Shown: one piece after another, positions 45,750 through 54,697 of the stretch | Numbering within the stretch: the stretch's first letter is position 1 | Layout: the number at the start of each line of letters is the position of its first letter | Source: Leptotrichia sp. oral taxon 847 | Lineage (GTDB): Bacteria; Fusobacteriota; Fusobacteriia; Fusobacteriales; Leptotrichiaceae | DNA length: 64,000 nt | Reading direction: 5' to 3' | NCBI RefSeq assembly: GCF_001553645.1 | Contig: NZ_CP014231.1 | Location: forward strand, 1,178,001 to 1,242,000 | Made by a program: the position numbers and the translations under genes | The notes under the pieces: generated by a model | The model's database searches: none | Seen by the model: the letters and a program-made list of their open reading frames with translations, nothing else | Told to the model about the DNA's origin: nothing

Positions 45750-46679
45750 ATGGAAAAAATAATAGAGATGAAAAATTTAAAAAAATATTTTCCAATGAAA
45801 AAAAGAACTGTGCTAAAAGCGGTTGACAATGTTACAATGGATATTTACAAAGGAGAAATCCTAAGTCTTGTGGGAGAGTCTGGAAGTGGGAAGACAACGC
45901 TTGGAAGAACGATTAGTAGACTTTACAAAAAGACGAACGGAGAGATTTTGTATAATGGAAAATCTGTGGAGGATTACAGCTTAAAAGATTTCACAAAAGA
46001 GATTCAGATGATATTTCAAGATCCGCAGGCGTCGCTAAATCCTCGAATGACAGTGGGAGATATAGTCGCCGAAGGAATTGACATTCATAAACTTGTAAGT
46101 TCAAGGCAGGAGAGAATGGAAAAAGTGTACAGTTTGCTGGAATTGGTTGGATTAAACAGGGAACACGCCAGTCGTTTTCCACACGAATTTTCTGGAGGAC
46201 AACGGCAAAGAATTGGGATTGCTAGGGCACTTGCTGTAAATCCAAGTGTTTTGGTGTGCGATGAGCCAATTTCGGCACTAGATGTGTCAATTCAAGCGCA
46301 AGTTGTAAATTTATTAAAGGATTTGCAAAAAGAGAGAAACTTGACTATGCTGTTTATTGCGCATGATTTGTCGATGGTAAAATATATTTCAGATAGAGTG
46401 GCAGTTATGTATCGGGGAAAAGTTGTGGAACTTGGGACACCTGACGCAGTTTATGGAGATCCTGTTCACAGTTATACAAAATCGTTGATTTCTGCCGTAC
46501 CAATTGCAGATCCAGATTATAAAAAGACTGAAACAATTGACATGGACGAATCGTATTTGCGAAGTCCAATTGGAAATGTGTCTGAAATTAATGAAGTTCC
46601 AAGTGAACCGGAGCTTACAGAATATAGACCGGGACATTTTGTGGAAACGGCATTTTTGAGAGAAAAAAATTTGATTTAA
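45750..46679 (+). CDS. oppF: Oligopeptide ABC transporter ATPase OppF
   Basis: 309 residues. Starts with MKNLKKYFPMKKRTVLKAVDNVTM, typical of OppF. Walker A GESGSGKTT, Q-loop MIFQDPQASLNPR, signature FSGGQRQR and Walker B VLVCDEPISALDVS are intact. The C-terminus has the oligo_HPY-like HSYTKSLISAVPIADP. It begins ten bases after oppD and forms the heterodimeric ATPase with OppD. GAAGTGAATT is a weak ribosome site, so coupling to oppD is probable. Confidence 0.93.
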   Translation: MEKIIEMKNLKKYFPMKKRTVLKAVDNVTMDIYKGEILSLVGESGSGKTTLGRTISRLYKKTNGEILYNGKSVEDYSLKDFTKEIQMIFQDPQASLNPRMTVGDIVAEGIDIHKLVSSRQERMEKVYSLLELVGLNREHASRFPHEFSGGQRQRIGIARALAVNPSVLVCDEPISALDVSIQAQVVNLLKDLQKERNLTMLFIAHDLSMVKYISDRVAVMYRGKVVELGTPDAVYGDPVHSYTKSLISAVPIADPDYKKTETIDMDESYLRSPIGNVSEINEVPSEPELTEYRPGHFVETAFLREKNLI

Positions 46680-46747
46680 ATGTCATTTTAAAGAAAAAAA
46701 TAAAAAACAAAATAAAAATAAATAAATAAAAAAAGGATGGTAAAAAA

Positions 46748-48337
46748 ATGAAAAAAATTTTATTACTTTTAAGTTTAGTTATGTTTTTTATCGTTTCTTG
46801 CGGAAGTGGAAGCGGCGATAATGAGCTAATTTTAAATTTAAAAGAAGAAGGAAAATCTTATGACCCAGAATTAGCAAATGATTCAACAGGAGAATTTGTG
46901 GACTCTCTTGTGACAGAAACACTTACAAGACAGGCAAAAGATGGAAAATCATTGCCAGGGGTGGCAAAAACTTGGGAACACAATCAAGATTCAACAGTTT
47001 GGACATTCCATTTGAGAAACAATGCAAAATGGTCAAATGGAGATCCGATTACAGCGCAAAACTTTAAAGATGGATGGGTAAGAGCACTAGATCCAAAAAC
47101 TGCTTCAAAATATGCGGATAAATTATTTTACATAAAAAATGCAAAAGAATTTAATGCGGGAAAAATAAAAAATCCTGACGAATTGGGAATAAAAGTTGTG
47201 GATAACTACACTTTGGTAGTAACTTTAAATGATCCATTGCCATATTTTGACTCAATTGTGCGAATTCAAACTTATGCGCCGCTTAACAAAGCGTTTTATG
47301 ACAGAGTTAAGGATAAATACATGACTAGTAAAGAAACTTCAATTTCATCAGGTGTTTATAAAATAAAAGAATGGACAAGAGATTCACAAATTGTCTTTGA
47401 AAAAAATGAAAATTACTGGAATAAAGACAGCATAAAACTTGAAGGTGTAAAAGTTGTGTTTATAAACGATCCAAATGGAAGCTTGAACGCATTTAAAAAT
47501 GATGAGATAGATTCGACAAATATTTCTATTGAGCAAGCTAAAGAATTTAAAGATGACAAGAGAAAAATACTTACAGACGACGGTTCTGTCTGGTATATGA
47601 CTTACAATATGAAAAATAAAGTTCTTGCCAACAAAAAAATAAGACAGGCGTTGTCTCTTGCTGTGGACAGAGAAAAATTGGTATCTGATGTACTTAGTGG
47701 AACTGGAAAACCTGCTTATACATACACTGCAAAAGGTGTTGGAATAATGGGAGTACAAAAAGATTTTTCTGAAGAAGCTGGAAAAGTTTTTCCTGCATTT
47801 GATGCTGCAAAAGCGAAAAGTTTATTAGCCGAAGGACTAAAAGAGCTAAATTTACAAAAGTTACCGACACTTGAAATGATTTTTAACGACAGTGGAAATA
47901 ATAAAATAATTTCAGAATATATTCAAGATCAGCTTCATAAAAATTTAGGTGTCGATATAAAAATACAAGCGATGACTTTTAGCGAAAGACTTTCTAGAAT
48001 GGAACAGAGAAATTATGAAATTGCGCTTGCCGGCTACAATGGCGATTTTAACGATGCGATCACTTATTTGGACAGATTTGTTACAAAAGACGGAAACAAT
48101 TATTCGGATTATTCAAATCCAGAATATGACAGATTGGTTAAATTTGTAAAATCTTCTGGAGACCAAAAAGCGAGAGTAGCTTCGATGATTCAAATGGAAA
48201 AAATTCTTGCCGATGATATGCCAGTTGGAATACTTTATTACAGACAGAACACAAAATTAGTTAATCCAAGAGTTCATGACATAGTATTTAGTCCAATTGG
48301 AAAAGATTATGTACTGGACTACACTTATATTAAATAA
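46748..48337 (+). CDS. oppA: Oligopeptide-binding lipoprotein OppA (copy 1)
   Basis: 529 residues. A lipoprotein signal ends FFIVSC with Cys18 lipidated. SBP_bac_5 family motifs: TLTRQAKDGKSLPGVAKTWE, WTFHLRNNAKWSNGDPITAQNFKDGWVRALDP and the C-terminal YNGDFNDAITYLDRF. It captures peptides outside the inner membrane and delivers them to OppBC. AAAAGGATGG precedes the ATG. A second copy follows immediately. The two proteins are clearly related but well diverged, so different peptide ranges are likely. Confidence 0.93.
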   Translation: MKKILLLLSLVMFFIVSCGSGSGDNELILNLKEEGKSYDPELANDSTGEFVDSLVTETLTRQAKDGKSLPGVAKTWEHNQDSTVWTFHLRNNAKWSNGDPITAQNFKDGWVRALDPKTASKYADKLFYIKNAKEFNAGKIKNPDELGIKVVDNYTLVVTLNDPLPYFDSIVRIQTYAPLNKAFYDRVKDKYMTSKETSISSGVYKIKEWTRDSQIVFEKNENYWNKDSIKLEGVKVVFINDPNGSLNAFKNDEIDSTNISIEQAKEFKDDKRKILTDDGSVWYMTYNMKNKVLANKKIRQALSLAVDREKLVSDVLSGTGKPAYTYTAKGVGIMGVQKDFSEEAGKVFPAFDAAKAKSLLAEGLKELNLQKLPTLEMIFNDSGNNKIISEYIQDQLHKNLGVDIKIQAMTFSERLSRMEQRNYEIALAGYNGDFNDAITYLDRFVTKDGNNYSDYSNPEYDRLVKFVKSSGDQKARVASMIQMEKILADDMPVGILYYRQNTKLVNPRVHDIVFSPIGKDYVLDYTYIK

Positions 48338-48378
48338 ATTTTAAAAATAATAAAAAAAGAAAGAGAGAGGATTTTTAG

Positions 48379-49962
48379 ATGAAAAAATTATTGTTGACAT
48401 TAGCAATGTCGTTATTTTTACTATCTTGTGGAAATGGCGGAAATGACCAAAATACATTTTCATTAAACATCGTAACGGAGCCAAGTTCAATTGACCCGCA
48501 AATTACTACTGACATCCCTGGAGGAACAGTTGATGAGCTTATCTTAGAAGGACTGCTTCGAAAAGATAAAAATGGAAAATCGGTTGCAGGACTTGCAAAA
48601 TCGTGGGAAAAGTCAAAAGATGGATTAAAATGGACATTTCACTTAAGAGATGGAATAAAATGGTCAAACGGAGATCCAGTTACTGCAAAAGATTTTAAAG
48701 CTGGTTGGCTTCGTGCACTAAATCCGGCAACAGCAGCAAGTAACGCAAATATGCTATTTGTAATAAAAAATGGAGAAAAATATAATGCTAAAAAAGCGAG
48801 TGCCGAAGAAGTTGGAATTAAAGTAGTTGACGACAAGACTTTGGAAGTTACATTGGAAGCACCAGTTTCATATTTTGACGATTTGGTAACATTTAAAGCG
48901 TACATGCCATTAAACGAAAAATATTACAACCAAGTTAAAGACAAATATTTTTCAGAAGCTAAATATACTATAGCAGTAGGTCCGTACACTTTGGATAACT
49001 GGACACATAATTCAGAATTGAGACTTAAAAAAAATCCTAATTATTGGGATGCGGCAAATGTTAAGACAGAAAATGTAGTTTTGAAAATGATTGACAGTAA
49101 TTCATCTGTAAATGCTTTTAAAAATGATGAAGTTGACGTTACAACAGTTACATTTGAACAGGCCAAAGAATTTAATGGAAAACCTGAATTAGTAACAGCC
49201 AAAGACGGTGGAATTTATTATTTGCTATTTAATGTAAATGAGCCCGCTTATAAAAATGCAAAAATCAGAAAAGCAATTTCAATGGCAATAAACAAGGACG
49301 ATTTATTAAATAAAGTGCTTTCAAATTCTGAAAAAGCTACTAAGACTTTCACACCGCAAGGAATTGGACTTAATGGACTAAAAGGCGATTTTTCCAAAGA
49401 AGTTCTGACAGATCAGCCAAAATATAATGTGGCGGAAGCTAAAAAATTGTTAGCTGAAGGAATGAAAGAAGCAGGAATTTCAAAATTGCCAAATATAAAA
49501 ATATTGTTTAACGATAGCGGAAGTAGAAAAGCTATTGTGGAATACATTCAAGATAATTTAAAAACAAATTTAGGTGTTCAAGTTGATGCGGAAATGGTTA
49601 CTGGAAAAGAGCGTGTAAATCGTACAAAAGAAAATAATTTTAACATTGCTCTAATGAACTGGACTGGAGATTTCTTAGATCCAATCACATATTTAGATTT
49701 ATTTGAAAGTACAAATGCAAATAACCGTGGAAAATTTGTAAATTCAAGATATGACCAGCTTGTAAAAACTGTAAAATCGACAGATAATCCACAGACAAGA
49801 GTACCAGCGATGATAGAAATGGAAAAAATAATTTCACAGGAAGTCCCAGTTGTAATTTTATTCCAAAAACAAAAACAATATTTAGTTAATCCAAGAGTTA
49901 CTAATTTAGGATTTGTTTCAATTGGTGGAGAGTTCTTTATAAGAGATGTTGTATTAAAATAA
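48379..49962 (+). CDS. oppA: Oligopeptide-binding lipoprotein OppA (copy 2)
   Basis: 527 residues. Lipobox LFLLSC with Cys17. The same family blocks are present: EGLLRKDKNGKSVAGLAKSWE, WTFHLRDGIKWSNGDPVTAKDFKAGWLRALNP and NWTGDFLDPITYLDLF. A tandem paralogue of the preceding gene, 41 bases apart with AGAGAGAGG before the start and no terminator between. A convergent bidirectional terminator follows. Two receptors sharing one permease is known in other bacteria and broadens the peptide range. Confidence 0.93.
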   Translation: MKKLLLTLAMSLFLLSCGNGGNDQNTFSLNIVTEPSSIDPQITTDIPGGTVDELILEGLLRKDKNGKSVAGLAKSWEKSKDGLKWTFHLRDGIKWSNGDPVTAKDFKAGWLRALNPATAASNANMLFVIKNGEKYNAKKASAEEVGIKVVDDKTLEVTLEAPVSYFDDLVTFKAYMPLNEKYYNQVKDKYFSEAKYTIAVGPYTLDNWTHNSELRLKKNPNYWDAANVKTENVVLKMIDSNSSVNAFKNDEVDVTTVTFEQAKEFNGKPELVTAKDGGIYYLLFNVNEPAYKNAKIRKAISMAINKDDLLNKVLSNSEKATKTFTPQGIGLNGLKGDFSKEVLTDQPKYNVAEAKKLLAEGMKEAGISKLPNIKILFNDSGSRKAIVEYIQDNLKTNLGVQVDAEMVTGKERVNRTKENNFNIALMNWTGDFLDPITYLDLFESTNANNRGKFVNSRYDQLVKTVKSTDNPQTRVPAMIEMEKIISQEVPVVILFQKQKQYLVNPRVTNLGFVSIGGEFFIRDVVLK

Positions 49963-50017
49963 GTGTTTTAAAAGATTGAAAATACATCGTGTTAAAATAA
50001 AAAAATCTAAAATAAAT

Positions 50018-50049
50018 AAAAAAGTCGGGAAAAATTTCTCGGCTTTTTT
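50018..50049. terminator. Bidirectional terminator between oppA and cobK
   Basis: AAAGTCGGGAAA pairs with TTTCTCGGCTTT (two wobble pairs), flanked by A and T runs. It serves both convergent operons. Confidence 0.8.
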
Positions 50050-50815
50050 AAATATGATTTATAAGTTTATCAATGTCAGAATAAACATTTCTGTAGTTTA
50101 CAAAAGGTCTTTTTAGAATCAGAACAGTAGTCCCAAATTCTTTACAGGCATCAATTTTTTCTTTTTCTCCGCCAGTTTTTCCGCTTTCTTTTGTAATCAA
50201 AAAATCAATTTTAAAACTTTTAAGCATAGCTAAATTTAAATTTTTATCAAAAGGTCCTTGAATTGCAATTATGTTTTTAGGCAAATACCCAAGATTTTCC
50301 GCCTTTTGAATGGAAGCAGTTGTTGGAAGTATCCGCACAAAAAGATTATTTTTTTCGCCCATAACTTTTATTTCTTCCAAATTATTCGATCCCAATGTAC
50401 TTAAAATATTTTTATTTTGATATTTTAAAACAAAGTCATTCATTTCTTGTAAAGTTTCAAATTTAAAGACATTTTCATCTCCATAATCAAGCATTTCACG
50501 CTCAAATCTCACATATTTAGTCCCAAGTTTTTTTGTAACTTTCAAAATGGAACGGCTCACATTTTCGGCATATGGATGACTTGCGTCGACGACGGTATTT
50601 ATATTTTTTTCGGTGATGACTTTTTCCATTTGCTCTTCGTCCAATTTCTTACAAATAACTTGAATATTTTTTTTGTTATTCGAAGTATATTTTTTCAAAA
50701 GTTCTCCACCGTAGGAAGTGGCAGTACTTATCAAAATATCTTTTTTATTTTTCTCATCAACTAATTTTTCTAAAATATCTCTTCCATCTTTTGTTCCTCC
50801 GATTATCCAAATCAT
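50048..50815 (-). CDS. cobK: Precorrin-6A / cobalt-precorrin-6A reductase
   Basis: 255 residues. IWIIGGTKDGRDILEKL is the nucleotide-binding start of CobK/CbiJ. VDASHPYAENVSRSIL (about 79-94) is the diagnostic family motif, followed by RFERE. KESGKTGGEKEKIDAC near the C-terminus is also typical. The enzyme reduces the corrin macrocycle with NADPH. It is the last gene of a minus-strand cobalamin-related operon, 12 bases after cobC. CbiJ is the equivalent name for the anaerobic branch, which fits with cbiK in this genome. Confidence 0.92.
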   Translation of the reverse strand: MIWIIGGTKDGRDILEKLVDEKNKKDILISTATSYGGELLKKYTSNNKKNIQVICKKLDEEQMEKVITEKNINTVVDASHPYAENVSRSILKVTKKLGTKYVRFEREMLDYGDENVFKFETLQEMNDFVLKYQNKNILSTLGSNNLEEIKVMGEKNNLFVRILPTTASIQKAENLGYLPKNIIAIQGPFDKNLNLAMLKSFKIDFLITKESGKTGGEKEKIDACKEFGTTVLILKRPFVNYRNVYSDIDKLINHI

Positions 50816-50827
50816 ATTTTTCCCCTT

Positions 50828-51442
50828 CTAATTTTTTAATTGAAAAAATTTACCGCTTTCAAAAGAAAATATTCGACATTCTCCGTTTCCAATAAGTTTT
50901 CTCTCATCTAAATCGTCTGCTTCCCTGTTTTCAATGTAGTTAAAGAAAAGCTCTAAAACAGTTCCGTGAGTTACAATCAAAATATTTCCACTTTCATGTG
51001 CTTTTATAATTTTGTCAAGCCCCTTTAAAAATCTAGTAAGCCCATCCTTTAATTCTTCTCCGCCAATATTTTTAGCACAGTAATTTTTTACATCATAAAA
51101 ATAGCTGTGAGCTTCTTTTGGAGAAAAATCAAAAATCTCACTAAAACTCATTCCCTGCCATTTCCCAAAATAAATTTCGTTAAGTTCGGGAATTTTTTGA
51201 AGTTTAGGATTTTTATTTTTATTATTTTCCAAAATAATTTTTGCAGTTTCCACTGTTCTTCCCATCTGACTAGTATAGACAGCGTCAAATTTAACATCTT
51301 CCAATTCTTTTGCAGTTTTTCTAACTTTTTCAATCCCTTCTTCTGTAAGTGGTGAATTCATCTGCCCCTGAAATTTTTCTAGGACATTCCATTCAGTTTG
51401 ACCGTGTCTCACAATATATAATTTTAATTTGTTTTCTTTCAT
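50828..51442 (-). CDS. cobC: Alpha-ribazole phosphatase / histidine phosphatase (CobC)
   Basis: 204 residues. The phosphoglycerate mutase-like motif LYIVRHGQTEWN holds the phospho-acceptor His in RHG. VYTSQMGRTVETAKIIL and ILIVTHGTVLELFF are the other conserved blocks. Alone this could be GpmB-like, but its place between cobT and cobK indicates alpha-ribazole-5-phosphate dephosphorylation in the nucleotide loop pathway. Upstream on its strand lies a purine-rich GAGAAA repeat with AAAGGA. The gap to cobT is 153 bases. Confidence 0.82.
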   Translation of the reverse strand: MKENKLKLYIVRHGQTEWNVLEKFQGQMNSPLTEEGIEKVRKTAKELEDVKFDAVYTSQMGRTVETAKIILENNKNKNPKLQKIPELNEIYFGKWQGMSFSEIFDFSPKEAHSYFYDVKNYCAKNIGGEELKDGLTRFLKGLDKIIKAHESGNILIVTHGTVLELFFNYIENREADDLDERKLIGNGECRIFSFESGKFFQLKN

Positions 51443-51458
51443 TTTTTAGTTTTTTTCC

Positions 51459-51485
51459 TTTCTCTTTCTCTTTCTCTTTCTTTCT
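51459..51485. repeat. Simple hexamer repeat in cobC leader
   Basis: Three tandem TTTCTC units plus partial copies on the + strand (GAGAAA on the cobC strand) sit about 15-45 bases before the cobC start. It is next to the ribosome-binding region. Length variation could change cobC leader spacing, but the copy number is low. Confidence 0.5.
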
Positions 51486-51595
51486 TTTCTTTATTTTTTG
51501 TATTTTTATTTATTTATTTTTTATTTTTTCAAAATTTTAATTTTAAATTTTTAAATTCTTACATTTTATTCTTTTAATTAAGTCAATTAAGTTAA

Positions 51596-52645
51596 TCAAA
51601 CATCTGGATAAGTTCTCACATCTTCAGTTATTCTACAAGCCGCTTCTATGATTGGAAACATCATAATAGCTCCAGTTCCTTCGCCAAGCTTCATATTCAT
51701 CAGAAGTGGCGCGGTTAAATTAAGTTCATTCATAATATATTTCATTCCTGGCTCACAGCTCAAGTGCGAACCAATCATATAGTCACGAGCATTCGGACAC
51801 AATTTGTATGCAATTAACGCTGCAACAGCTGAGATAAAGCCGTCTATGACAACAGGAACGCCATTTTTAGCACAACCCAAAAAAGTTCCAGCCATTCCTG
51901 CAATATCCAGTCCGCCAACTTTGGAAAGCACGTCAATCGGATCTTTTTTATCAATTTTTTTAGTCAAAATCGCTCTTTTTATAATTTCTTTTTTATGCTC
52001 CAAAGTCTTTTTATCAATTCCACTTCCAAATCCAACAATGTCATCTAGCGGCAAATCTGAAAACACTTTTAAAATAGCACTACTCGTCGAAGTATTTCCA
52101 ATTCCCATTTCTCCAGTCGCAAAAAGATTATAACCTTCTTTTACAAATTCATTCACCGTTTCTATTCCAATTTCAATCGCAGATACAGAAGTCTCATAAC
52201 TCATAGCAGCTTCGTTTAAAATATTATTTGTTCCAAACGGCATAAGTTTTTTTTGGATAATTCCCGAAAGGTTAATTTTTCCTGTATGATCAGAACTTTC
52301 GTCAATTCCCAAATCGACAACTTTTACATCGGCACCAAAACTTTTTGCCAGAGAATTTATCGAAGAAGTGCCATTTGACATCGCTTCTACGACATATTGA
52401 GTTATAACTCTTTTGGATTTGCTTACTTTTTCACACTCTACACCATTGTCAGCCGCCATAACGAGCACCATTTTTTTCTTAGGACGATAATTTTTTTGCA
52501 TCCCCTCCAGCTTTATCGCTAAATCTTCAACAATTCCCAGGCCTTTCGGAGTTTTTAGCAAAGAATTAAGTTCATTTTCTTTTTTTTTCATTCTCTGTCT
52601 GTCCGCTGCTTCAATTTGCACCAAAGTTTTTTTCAAAATATCCAT
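51596..52645 (-). CDS. cobT: Nicotinate-nucleotide:dimethylbenzimidazole phosphoribosyltransferase CobT
   Basis: 349 residues, standard length. VLVMAADNGVECEKVSKSKRVIT carries the family AADHG-like block (here AADNG). ATGEMGIGNTSTSSAIL is the highly conserved GEMGIGNT motif, and HLSCEPGMKYIMNELNLTAPLLMNMKLGEGTGAIMMFPIIEAA contains the catalytic Glu region. CobT makes alpha-ribazole phosphate for the lower ligand of cobalamin. The ATG is preceded by GGTGAG; a GTG three codons upstream is less likely. It starts 21 bases after hemL. Confidence 0.95.
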   Translation of the reverse strand: MDILKKTLVQIEAADRQRMKKKENELNSLLKTPKGLGIVEDLAIKLEGMQKNYRPKKKMVLVMAADNGVECEKVSKSKRVITQYVVEAMSNGTSSINSLAKSFGADVKVVDLGIDESSDHTGKINLSGIIQKKLMPFGTNNILNEAAMSYETSVSAIEIGIETVNEFVKEGYNLFATGEMGIGNTSTSSAILKVFSDLPLDDIVGFGSGIDKKTLEHKKEIIKRAILTKKIDKKDPIDVLSKVGGLDIAGMAGTFLGCAKNGVPVVIDGFISAVAALIAYKLCPNARDYMIGSHLSCEPGMKYIMNELNLTAPLLMNMKLGEGTGAIMMFPIIEAACRITEDVRTYPDV

Positions 52646-52666
52646 TTTTCTCACCAGTTCTTGTTT

Positions 52667-53965
52667 TTACAATGTATTTTTAATTTTTTCAAACGCCTTT
52701 TCCAATGCAAAATAGAATTTTCTATAATCTTCGTCAGAGTGCACATAGGAAATAAAGTGCGCTTCATATTTCGACGGCGGTACGATAATTCCGTTTTCCA
52801 GCATTGTGTCAAAGTAAATGGCATACATTTTGTCGTTTGTAGCAATCGCATCTTTCAGATTTTTTACTTTATCTCTTGAAAAAAATATCGTAAACAAACT
52901 GTTTGTGGCATTTATTGTCGCAGGTATTCTATATTTTTGAGTCAAATCTTCTGTTTTAGCAACTAATTCTTTTGTTCTTTTTTCTAAAGTTCTGTAAATA
53001 TCGGGATTTTCTTTCAAAATGGAAATCGTTTTAATTCCAGCTGCGACAGAAACTGGATTTCCAGAAAGAGTTCCAGCGTGATAAACATTTCCAACTGGCG
53101 AAATTAAATCCATAATTTCTTTTTTTCCAGCAAACGCACCAACTGGATACCCACCCCCAATAATTTTTCCAAGAGTTATCAAATCTGGCTGTATTCCAAA
53201 CATTTCACAAGCGCCGCCTAATGAAACTCTAAATCCGGTAATAACCTCGTCAAAAATTAAAACAATATTTTTTTTATGAGTAATTTCTCGCAAAAATTCC
53301 AAAAATTCTTTTGAAGTTTCAATAACTCCCATATTTGCAGGGATAGGCTCAACAATAATACAGGCGATGTCTTTTTCATCTTCAACAATTTTTTTTACTT
53401 TTTCAAAATCTCCAAACGGAGCAGTTATCGTGTCACGAGTTACAGCTTCGGTAATTCCATTGCTATCCTGATGTTCAAAAGTAAGAAGTCCAGACCCAGC
53501 TTTTACAAGCAGTGAATCCGAATGCCCGTGATAACATCCTTCAAATTTCAAAATTTTATTCTTTTTCGTAAATGCCCGAGAAAGTCTTACAGCCGCCATC
53601 GTAGCTTCAGTCCCAGAAGTTGTAAGCCTAATTTTTTCAATCGCAGGAAAACATTCTTTTACAAGTTCTGCTAACACAACTTCTTTTTTTGTGGGAAGAC
53701 CAAAAGATGTCCCCTTTTCCATCTCAGTTTTCACAACTTCTAAAACTTCGGGATAATTGTGTCCAAGTATCATAGGTCCCCAAGAACCAATCATATCAAT
53801 ATATTCGTTCCCATCTTCGTCAAAAAGTTTGCTACCTTTTCCACTTTCAATAAAAATGGGATAGTCTTTTTTTACGGACTGAAAAGCTCTGACTGGACTA
53901 TTTACACCGCCTGGAATAGCTTTTTTCGCTTTTTCAAAAATTTCTTTAGATTTATTTGTATTCAT
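52667..53965 (-). CDS. hemL: Glutamate-1-semialdehyde 2,1-aminomutase HemL
   Basis: 432 residues. The start SKEIFEKAKKAIPGGVNSPVRAFQSV is diagnostic. PLP chemistry is shown by LTTSGTEATMAAVRLSRAFT, LIFDEVITGFR and the Lys in DLITLGKIIGGGYPVGAFAGK. HemL makes 5-aminolevulinate from glutamate-1-semialdehyde, the precursor of all tetrapyrroles. It is placed in an operon with cobalamin genes, so ALA here may feed mainly corrin synthesis. It overlaps gmhB by four bases. Confidence 0.96.
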   Translation of the reverse strand: MNTNKSKEIFEKAKKAIPGGVNSPVRAFQSVKKDYPIFIESGKGSKLFDEDGNEYIDMIGSWGPMILGHNYPEVLEVVKTEMEKGTSFGLPTKKEVVLAELVKECFPAIEKIRLTTSGTEATMAAVRLSRAFTKKNKILKFEGCYHGHSDSLLVKAGSGLLTFEHQDSNGITEAVTRDTITAPFGDFEKVKKIVEDEKDIACIIVEPIPANMGVIETSKEFLEFLREITHKKNIVLIFDEVITGFRVSLGGACEMFGIQPDLITLGKIIGGGYPVGAFAGKKEIMDLISPVGNVYHAGTLSGNPVSVAAGIKTISILKENPDIYRTLEKRTKELVAKTEDLTQKYRIPATINATNSLFTIFFSRDKVKNLKDAIATNDKMYAIYFDTMLENGIIVPPSKYEAHFISYVHSDEDYRKFYFALEKAFEKIKNTL

Positions 53966-54531
53966 TGATTTTCTCCTTCTTCAATTAAGTTGGCAAATTC
54001 CAAAATGTCGTTCACAACAATGGAATCTAAGCCATTTTCTTTAAGTTTTGAAATATTTTTAACTCCATATCCAGTTTTGACAAGGACGGTTTTCATTCCA
54101 AGTTTTTTTGCAGGGATCAAATCCGTCACCCTGTCGCCAATCATAAAAGAATTTTTTGTATCTATTTTAAATTCTTTTATAGCAATTTCAAAATTTTTTG
54201 TATTTGGCTTTCTACACTCACAATTTTTTTTGTATTTTCCAATCCCATCGGGATGATGTGGACAAAAATACGATTTTTCAATTTTAATCCCTTTTTTTAA
54301 TAAATCTTCTTCAATAAACTTTTGCAATTTGAAGTAATCTTCTTCACTGTAATATCCTTTGGCAATCCCAGCTTGATTAGTGATAATAGAAAATTTGTAA
54401 CCCAAATCTCTCAATTTTGCTAGACCCAAGACGACATTTCTTTCATATTCAAATTCTTCAATTGTATGCAAATAATTTTTTTCAACATTAATCACGCCAT
54501 CTCTATCGAGCAAAATAAATTTATTTTTCAT
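53962..54531 (-). CDS. gmhB: D,D-heptose 1,7-bisphosphate 7-phosphatase GmhB
   Basis: 189 residues. HAD motif I FILLDRDGVINVEKNY (Asp9 and Asp11), motif II SIITNQAGIAKG, a zinc knuckle PHHPDG with CECRKP, and MIGDRVTDL for motif IV. These are the features of GmhB, which makes heptose-1-phosphate for ADP-heptose used by the GT9 enzymes. It is first in an operon with hemL and cob genes, an unexpected partner set. Histidinol-phosphate phosphatase is a close relative, but the lipooligosaccharide genes support GmhB. Confidence 0.88.
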   Translation of the reverse strand: MKNKFILLDRDGVINVEKNYLHTIEEFEYERNVVLGLAKLRDLGYKFSIITNQAGIAKGYYSEEDYFKLQKFIEEDLLKKGIKIEKSYFCPHHPDGIGKYKKNCECRKPNTKNFEIAIKEFKIDTKNSFMIGDRVTDLIPAKKLGMKTVLVKTGYGVKNISKLKENGLDSIVVNDILEFANLIEEGENQ

Positions 54532-54579
54532 ATTTTTTTATAGCCTCCTTTTTCCCAAAAAACAATTACTCTTACACAA

Positions 54580-54608
54580 ATTATATAGAATTTAGTTCTA
54601 AAAATCAA
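54580..54608 (-). promoter_or_regulatory. Promoter of gmhB-hemL-cob operon
   Basis: On the minus strand TTGATT (54608-54603) and TATAAT (54585-54580) have a 17-base spacer. It is located 49 bases before gmhB and diverges from the next promoter. Confidence 0.72.
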
Positions 54609-54629
54609 TAAATTCTTTTTATATTTCGG

Positions 54630-54658
54630 TTGAATTATACTCTAATTTATGGTATACT
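54630..54658 (+). promoter_or_regulatory. Promoter of polysaccharide operon
   Basis: TTGAAT at 54630-54635 and TATACT at 54653-54658, 17-base spacer. It lies back to back with the minus-strand promoter, 21 bases between their -35 boxes. Confidence 0.72.
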
Positions 54659-54697
54659 TCTCATTGAGAAACTAAGAGGTTTTTAAGGGAAAAAGAT

